Under the pieces are notes generated by a model. The model was not told where the DNA came from. It did not search any database and saw nothing but the letters and a program-made list of their open reading frames with translations. Shown one piece after another: positions 1-5,901 of a DNA stretch of 5,901 bases. Location: assembly GCA_029942215.1 (NCBI GenBank), contig JAOZTM010000026.1:1-5901 (forward strand), in the 5' to 3' direction. The position numbers were made by a program, and so were the translations under genes. Numbering within the stretch: position 1 is the first letter of the stretch; every line of letters starts with the position of its first letter. The stretch is from Metamycoplasmataceae bacterium (GTDB lineage: Bacteria; Bacillota_I; Bacilli_A; Mycoplasmatales; Metamycoplasmataceae).

Positions 1-159
1 AATAAAGGTGTGGTAATAAAAGCTGGATATCATTGTGCCATGCTTATTAAAGAAATAACTGAAGGTCTATCTACGATAAGAGTTTCAATTGCTGCCTATA
101 ACAATAAAGAGGATATCGACAAATTAATGGATATCTTAACTAACGAAAAAGAATTCTAG
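1..159 (+). CDS. sufS: Cysteine desulfurase, SufS type (C-terminal 52 residues; gene begins before the window)
   Basis: PLP-dependent class V aminotransferase-fold enzyme that takes sulfur from L-cysteine as an enzyme persulfide and passes it to Fe-S cluster assembly in the cytoplasm. Only the C-terminal end is present, ending in TAG. The fragment contains GYHCAM, matching the SufS active-site loop GHHCAxP, so Cys12 of the fragment (nt 34-36) should be the persulfide-forming cysteine. It is followed by STIRVS (Arg27, equivalent to the conserved xxRxS substrate arginine) and AAYNNKEDIDKL, the usual YNTxEEID ending. Two departures from the common motif are visible: Lys for Arg before AGYHCA, and Leu for Pro after HCAM. 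Both look like lineage drift rather than damage. No scaffold gene (sufU/iscU) follows; the next gene is convergent, 3 bp away. SufS rather than IscS/NifS is inferred from this loop alone. Confidence 0.87.
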   Translation, partial: NKGVVIKAGYHCAMLIKEITEGLSTIRVSIAAYNNKEDIDKLMDILTNEKEF

Positions 160-162
160 ACT

Positions 163-564
163 TTATTTAATGTTTACAAAAATATTAATCCCGTTCACTT
201 CTGAACCGGTTTTTTTAACTTCTTTTTCTATTATCTTAAAAACTTGAGGTCCAACATCAACATGATCAATGTCACCCTTTGAATTAACTATATGTACAGA
301 ATGCTTACTTCCTAGAAGAATATCATTCAGTGCATATTTAACAATACCACCTGATGAGTATGAATCTATTAAACCAACATCACTCAACACCTTTATATTG
401 TTATAAATACTTTTAGTATTCATTTTAGTATGAGTTGATATCTCTTTGATTGTGTGGAAATGATGATTGTCATTTAAACACTTAAAAATAGAAATACGGT
501 TCTGTGTAACCCCTACTCCTTGTTTTTTTAAGATTTCTTTTATTTTGTTATCTGTAAATTCCAT
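163..564 (-). CDS. Fur-family transcriptional regulator, short form lacking the zinc-cysteine motifs
   Basis: The 133-residue protein has the Fur/PerR layout. The N-terminal winged helix spans about residues 1-80, with GVTQNRISIFKCL (compare LTxQRxxIL) and recognition helix NTKSIYNNIKVLSDVGLI (49-66, compare ATVYRNLxxLxExGLV). A short C-terminal dimerisation/metal domain follows. Family members bind DNA as dimers and control iron, zinc or peroxide genes. His34, His35, His37, His88, His91 and His101 are present, but the usual HxHxxCxxCG segment reads HSVHIVNSKG, with Val93 and Lys96 where cysteines are expected. There is no C-terminal CxxC pair, and the only cysteine is Cys29. The structural zinc site is therefore absent, and the sensed metal or signal cannot be assigned. 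The start follows from a TATAAT 6 nt upstream and the 22-bp divergent gap to dinB; no Shine-Dalgarno is visible. The gene contains no tryptophan codon. Confidence 0.82.
   Translation of the reverse strand: MEFTDNKIKEILKKQGVGVTQNRISIFKCLNDNHHFHTIKEISTHTKMNTKSIYNNIKVLSDVGLIDSYSSGGIVKYALNDILLGSKHSVHIVNSKGDIDHVDVGPQVFKIIEKEVKKTGSEVNGINIFVNIK
190..216 (+). terminator. Rho-independent terminator of the sufS-like gene
   Basis: A hairpin with arms GTTCA (193-197) and TGAAC (202-206) and loop CTTC is extended by an outer CC/GG pair across one C-C mismatch. Seven T residues follow at 210-216. It begins 30 bp after the sufS stop codon, as expected for an intrinsic terminator. It lies inside the 3' coding end of the convergent fur-like gene, so these bases do two jobs. 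Confidence 0.7.
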
Positions 565-576
565 AAAGAAATTATA
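565..576 (-). promoter_or_regulatory. Promoter of the fur-like gene, leaderless type
   Basis: On the minus strand TATAAT occupies 576-571, followed by the 6-nt spacer TTCTTT and then ATG at 564. With the normal 6-7 nt from -10 box to transcription start, the transcript would begin at or next to the A of the ATG. No convincing TTGACA-like -35 box is seen 16-18 bp upstream, where the dinB coding sequence lies. Confidence 0.72.
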
Positions 577-580
577 TAAT
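571..580. promoter_or_regulatory. Palindromic bidirectional -10 element shared by the fur-like gene and dinB
   Basis: ATTATATAAT is a perfect 10-bp palindrome and contains a full TATAAT on each strand (575-580 on plus, 576-571 on minus). Exactly 6 bp separate it from each start codon, 565-570 on one side and 581-586 on the other. The whole intergenic region is therefore a symmetric 6-10-6 unit. The two polymerase sites overlap, so simultaneous occupancy by two RNA polymerases should be impossible. Confidence 0.72.
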
Positions 581-586
581 AATTAC
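575..586 (+). promoter_or_regulatory. Promoter of dinB, leaderless type
   Basis: TATAAT at 575-580 is followed by the 6-nt spacer AATTAC and then the dinB ATG at 587-589. The predicted transcription start coincides with the start codon. No Shine-Dalgarno is present, and no good -35 box is seen around 551-558, which lies inside the fur-like coding sequence. Confidence 0.72.
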
Positions 587-1837
587 ATGAAAGTAATATT
601 ACACTTAGATTTAGATTCATACTTTGTTTCTGCTGAAAGAACAGTTAATGACAAACTACACGGAAAACCCGTTGTTATTTCTGGTGGAGAGAGAAGATCA
701 ATAATTTCTGCAGCTTCTTATGAAGCTAAAGACCTAGGAATATACGTTCCTATGCCTTTTTACAAGGCTTTGGAACTTTGTCCTGATTTAACCTTTGTAA
801 AACCAAACTTCTCTTTATATACAGTTTTATCATCAAAGGTGTTTGAGCTTATAAGTGAAAGATTCACAAAGAATATAGAAGTTGGATCTATAGATGAGTG
901 TTATATAGATGGAACTGATATCTGACAAAAGTATGGAAGTCCTAAGGAACTGGCTCTAGAAATGCAAAAGGTTATATTAAAAGAACTCAAACTTCCTTGT
1001 TCAATCGGAGTTTCAAATAATAAATTTTTAGCAAAGATGTCTACAAGTATTAATAAACCTTTAGGAATCACAATTACAAAACCTGGAAGTCATGAAGAAG
1101 TTTTCTGAGAATGACCATTAGAAAAGTTTTATGGAATTGGAGGCAAAACAGCTTCAAAGCTCAATAAAATTGGGATTAATACAATTGGAGACCTTGCTAA
1201 ATATGATCAAACGAAACTTAAAGATCTTCTAGGTAGAGTTGGACCAGACTTAATTGATAAAGCAAACGGAATAGGTTCTGATGTTATAGATTCTTCTCAT
1301 AACGATTTAAAAGGAATTGGAAATTCCAAAACATTTATGGAGAAAGATTTATCTGAAAGAAAAGAAATACTAGATGAAATAATGAAACTAGTTCAAAAGG
1401 TTTCTTACAGAGCTGTAAAGAGAAACATGGTTGGAAGAGTTGTTTCTTTAGGAATTAAAGAAGTCGGTGGTAAAGAAATTAAAGTAAGGAGAAAACAAGT
1501 TACTTTAAGAAGACCTATAAATAGTTTCGATGATATAAAAGCAGAAATAATAGACTTATTCGACTTCATGTGAAAAGAAGAAACTATTAAATTTGTCAGT
1601 ATTCATCTTGCTCAAATAGAGGATATATTTAAATCAACTTATCAAATGGCTTATGACGATGAAGTTATTGTTGAATCAAAAATAGAGAAAATAATTTCTG
1701 ATACCAATAGAAAAATCAAATCAAAAATGGTTGTTACTGGTAAAGAATTTAAAATGAATACAAAGAAGAAACAAAATCAATCTAGATATCTAGAATCAGA
1801 TAGAGCGTTAAAGCACTTTGATGAAGGTAAAAAATAA
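587..1837 (+). CDS. dinB: DNA polymerase IV (Y-family translesion polymerase)
   Basis: The 416-residue protein (code 4) is an error-prone polymerase that copies past damaged template bases. The palm/finger motif HLDLDSYFVSAE lies at the extreme N-terminus, with catalytic Asp8 and the Tyr12-Phe13 steric-gate position. SIDE (101-104) gives the other catalytic acids, Asp103 and Glu104, at the same numbers as E. coli Pol IV. CSIGVSNNKFLAKMSTSINKP is the typical Y-family segment. A helix-hairpin-helix with FYGIGGKTASKL follows at about 180-215, then the little-finger domain to about residue 347. The end is a lysine-rich tail of roughly 60 residues. Four tryptophans are encoded by TGA at 923, 1106, 1112 and 1571. 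The start is fixed by the family N-terminus and the TATAAT 6 nt upstream. No clear QLxLF clamp-binding motif is seen; QMAYD at 353-357 is the only weak candidate. It converges on mtnN with 2 bp between stop codons. I see no SOS-type operator. Confidence 0.95.
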
Positions 1838-1861
1838 TACTATCTTTGAGATAGTATTTTT
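1836..1861. terminator. Bidirectional terminator between dinB and mtnN
   Basis: The perfect 10-bp arms AATACTATCT (1836-1845) and AGATAGTATT (1849-1858) enclose a 3-nt TTG loop. On the plus strand the stem runs into TTTTT (1857-1861). On the minus strand the stem is followed by a T-rich run from the A-rich stretch upstream of 1836, so it can stop both convergent transcripts. The stem includes the last bases of the dinB TAA and the whole mtnN TAG stop codon. Confidence 0.8.
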
Positions 1862-2460
1862 ATTGTCTCGTCGAAAGCTATTTTTCCAGCTTCTTTGATT
1901 CTATTATTTATATTTTCAACATTTGTTTCAGTAGATCCTATTGAATCAGAAACAACTTTAATGACTGATAACTTAACATTATTCTTATCTGCAATTTGAG
2001 CAACTGCAGCACATTCCATGTCATAAATGTCAATGTTTAAGGCACTTTTGAGAGCATCTAATTCTTTTACATCATCAATGAATGACGAACCTGAACCTAG
2101 ATTATTATTCTTTTCAGATTTTAAATCATTAAGGAAGAATTCTTTTTCTCCTGGTGTTTGACCTCTTGTATATCAAGGAGTCTGAACATCATGGAAATAA
2201 ATCTTCTCTGGAGTTATGATGTCATAAACATTAACATTCTTGTTTCCACCTACTGCTCCATAGTTAATAATTTCTTCAACATCAAATGAACTAATTAACT
2301 CTTGCGTAGCAGCTGCAGCATTTGCAATTCCTATTCCTGAATGTACAGCCACAAACTTTTCGAATACAGAAAAAGTAAATTGATTAATAGTCTTAGTTTC
2401 AATTAAGTCATATGGAAATTTATTAATTTCATTTGGATCTGCTACTAATATACCTATCAT
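1840..2460 (-). CDS. mtnN: 5'-methylthioadenosine/S-adenosylhomocysteine nucleosidase
   Basis: The 206-residue protein (family about 230) hydrolyses MTA and SAH to adenine plus the thioribosyl or homocysteine sugar, clearing by-products of SAM use. Family motifs appear in order. MIGILVADPNE is the N-terminal strand, with Glu11 near the acid of IGIIGAMxxE. SGIGIANAAAATQELI (41-56) and INYGAVGG (65-72) follow, then YFHDVQTPWYTRGQTPG (88-104). Near the end come YDMECAAVAQ, with Met148-Glu149 at the substrate-binding ME pair, and VVSDS, with Asp172 as the catalytic acid. The common GDxF is GSSF here. Trp96 is a TGA codon, so standard-code reading would stop there. ATG 2460 is preferred over GTG 2469 because AAAGGTG at 2473-2467 then sits 6 nt upstream and the N-terminus matches the family. 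The TAATG overlap with nadD implies translational coupling. Confidence 0.93.
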
Positions 2461-3533
2461 TACATTCACCTTTCATAGATTAAAGTTTGTTCAGCAGTTA
2501 ATGGTCTTTCCATTTCTATTAAGATATCGTAAACAATCTTCACTATCCTTTTGAACCCTGCATCAAAGTCTTTAACGATTAATTCTCTGTCCTTTTGAAT
2601 ACCTTCGTGCATTCTTCCTTCACACAGTTTATCTGCTGCGAAAATAACTTTATCCATTACAGATAACTCTTCAGCTAATGAAGTGTGATATAAAACTGCA
2701 TTTAAGAATTCTTCATCATCTAACATGTATTCATTCTTGATTCAGTGATATCCACTTACAGAATGAAGTTCAAAATCTTGTAAGTGTTCGTGTTCAATTT
2801 CATATTTTTCTAGGAAATTACGTTGTCTTTCAGGACTTCAAGACTTTGTAATATCGTGTAAACAACCAATCGCTCACGCTTTTTTAGAATCAACACCTGC
2901 AGCTTTAGCAATCCTAGGAGCAATTGAACCAACAGCTTGTGAATGCTTATGTCTTTCGTGATCTAACATGTTCGCCATAAGTTCTGGAATATATAGATAG
3001 TTAGAAGAAATATATTTCATAACCTCTGGTTCAACATTATTTAAGTAACCTTTTCTAAATCAAGAAGAAGCGAAATCATATAATGGATTATCCATTAATA
3101 AAGCATCGTATCTTTTAATGTTGATTTTAGAAAAATCTCCAGCTCTTTTAAAGATTACTAATTTAACATCTTTAACAATATCGTTTATTTGTTTTCATTT
3201 GTTTAATTTGTAAACATTGTCTGATCCTAATAAAAAGAATAATTCATCATTAGGATACTTCTGTTTGAAGTATTTAACAGTATCTATCGTATATGAAGTG
3301 CTTTTCCTATTTACTTCAAAAGCAGATACTTCAGCCTTTTCTGGCTTAACTAAATTAAGCATATCAATTCTACTTTGACCATCAACATATTTGATTTTAG
3401 ACTTGAAAGGAGACTTGAAAGCTGGAACAAAAATTAGCTTATCAAGTCCTAAAGATTCGATGGCATAGTTAGCAACACTGATGTGTCCTTTATGTACAGG
3501 ATTAAATGATCCTCCAAAAATTGCTATTTTCAT
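2460..3533 (-). CDS. nadD: Fused nicotinate-nucleotide adenylyltransferase (NadD) and YqeK-type HD hydrolase
   Basis: The 357-residue two-domain protein has NadD at residues 1 to about 185. GGSFNPVHKGH (7-17) carries the HxGH nucleotidyltransferase signature, SYTIDT (80-85) and GSDN (103-106) follow, and FASSWFR (154-160) matches the ISSTxIR ATP-binding motif. It adenylates nicotinate mononucleotide in NAD synthesis. The second domain, from about residue 186 to the end, is a complete YqeK HD phosphohydrolase: His197, His226-Asp227, His257, His283 in YHTS, and Asp301 in AADK. YqeK proteins have been described as symmetrical Ap4A hydrolases. The two are separate adjacent genes in Bacillus, whereas a fused form is known in mycoplasmas. 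Six TGA tryptophans occur (113, 158, 220, 232, 264, 356), so standard-code reading would break it into pieces. It ends in Trp-Met then TAA, whose last A starts mtnN. It diverges from parE, with TATAAT 6 nt before the ATG. Confidence 0.94.
2467..2473 (-). promoter_or_regulatory. Ribosome binding site of mtnN
   Basis: AAAGGTG on the minus strand is partly complementary to the 16S rRNA 3' end. It ends 6 nt before the ATG at 2460, with the AGG core 8 nt away. It lies in the last codons of nadD-yqeK. This site decides the start: the GTG at 2469-2467 is part of it and so cannot be the initiation codon. Confidence 0.65.
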
Positions 3534-3545
3534 ATCCTTATTATA
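3534..3545 (-). promoter_or_regulatory. Promoter of nadD-yqeK/mtnN, leaderless type
   Basis: On the minus strand TATAAT occupies 3545-3540, then the 6-nt spacer AAGGAT, then ATG at 3533. The transcript should start at the ATG. AAGGA in the spacer resembles a Shine-Dalgarno but is only 1 nt from the ATG and would probably not be transcribed. No clear -35 box is seen around 3562-3569. Confidence 0.72.
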
Positions 3546-3565
3546 AATAAAAATCGTTTAATTAA

Positions 3566-5515
<1,950 letters not shown>

Positions 5516-5516
5516 A

Positions 5517-5523
5517 AAAGGAG
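5517..5523 (+). promoter_or_regulatory. Ribosome binding site of parC
   Basis: AAAGGAG is a strong Shine-Dalgarno, 5 nt before the parC ATG at 5529. It shows that this organism uses SD-directed initiation for operon-internal genes, in contrast to the SD-free first genes in the window. Confidence 0.85.
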
Positions 5524-5528
5524 CAACT

Positions 5529-5901
5529 ATGAGTAATATTAAAGAAAATATAATCCATATGTCATTAGACAAGATCATGTCTGATCGTTTTGGTCGTTAT
5601 GCAAAATATATTATTCAAGGAAGAGCTCTTCCTGATGCTCGTGACGGATTAAAACCTGTTCAAAGACGTATTTTATTCTCTATGTCAGAGTTAGGATTAA
5701 GTCATAATAAACCATTTAAAAAATCAGCTAGAGTAGTTGGAGATGTAATTGGTAAGTACCACCCTCACGGAGATTCTTCAATTTATGAAGCTATGGTTCG
5801 TATGTCACAAGATTGAAAAATGAACATGCCTTTAATTGAAATGCATGGTAATAATGGTTCTATAGATGATGATCCAGCTGCTGCTATGAGATATACAGAA
5901 G
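5529..5901 (+). CDS. parC: DNA topoisomerase IV subunit A (N-terminal 124 residues; gene runs past the window)
   Basis: The DNA-breaking and rejoining subunit of topoisomerase IV. The fragment covers the start of the winged-helix catalytic region: [18 protein letters not shown] (32-49), [20 protein letters not shown] (63-82), and AAAMRYTE at the end, in which Tyr122 is the expected active-site tyrosine that bonds covalently to DNA, next to Arg121. ParC rather than GyrA is supported by [14 protein letters not shown] and [12 protein letters not shown], which match Gram-positive ParC, and by linkage to parE. At the quinolone-resistance positions (GyrA numbering 83 and 87) it has Ser83 and Glu87, the residues usual in susceptible enzymes. 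Trp96 is TGA at 5814-5816. Translation starts at an ATG 5 nt after AAAGGAG. Confidence 0.95.

Noticed and set aside
467..586. Upstream in-frame extension of dinB to an ATG at 467 (40 extra residues)
   Set aside because: It lies antisense to the fur-like gene, the Y-family N-terminus begins at residue 3 from ATG 587, and the dinB -10 box would fall inside the extension.
2461..2469. GTG at 2469-2467 as the mtnN start
   Set aside because: It is part of the AAAGGTG ribosome binding site and adds three residues the family lacks; ATG 2460 has proper spacing and the TAATG overlap.
3195..3197. Premature stop or pseudogene in nadD (and similar TGA codons in dinB, mtnN, parE, parC)
   Set aside because: All are TGA, all fall at plausible tryptophan sites, and the conserved motifs continue in the same frame, so they are code-4 tryptophans.
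3535..3539. AAGGA as a Shine-Dalgarno for nadD
   Set aside because: It is 1 nt from the ATG, too close for initiation, and the 6-nt TATAAT spacing suggests it is not transcribed.

Overview
This window comes from the small, AT-rich genome of a Mollicute (Mycoplasma/Spiroplasma/Mesoplasma type). The main evidence is genetic code 4. Five of the seven genes only read through if TGA is tryptophan, and all 18 tryptophan codons I could place are TGA, none TGG. The gene content fits: fused NadD-YqeK, parE-parC, a Y-family polymerase and a SufS-type cysteine desulfurase. I cannot name a genus from the sequence alone.

The window is gene-dense, with no gene-free stretch longer than 60 bp, and transcription alternates between strands in five units. 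(1) The 3' end of a sufS-like gene (+) ends in a terminator. (2) A short Fur-family regulator (-) converges on it. (3) dinB, DNA polymerase IV (+), diverges from the fur-like gene across only 22 bp. (4) On the minus strand, a fused nadD-yqeK gene is followed by mtnN with a TAATG stop/start overlap; mtnN converges on dinB over a bidirectional hairpin terminator. (5) parE then parC (+, partial), encoding topoisomerase IV, diverge from nadD across 59 bp.

Functionally these are housekeeping genes: Fe-S sulfur supply, metal- or redox-type regulation, translesion synthesis, NAD synthesis with dinucleotide and nucleoside salvage, and chromosome decatenation. I see no mobile element, CRISPR array, RNA gene or defence island.

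The most striking signal is in the promoters. All four genes that begin a transcription unit here have a perfect TATAAT exactly 6 nt before the start codon, so the transcript should begin at the ATG itself (leaderless mRNA). The two genes inside operons instead carry upstream Shine-Dalgarno sequences. In the fur-like/dinB gap, one 10-bp palindrome supplies the -10 box for both strands, with exactly 6 nt on each side to each ATG.
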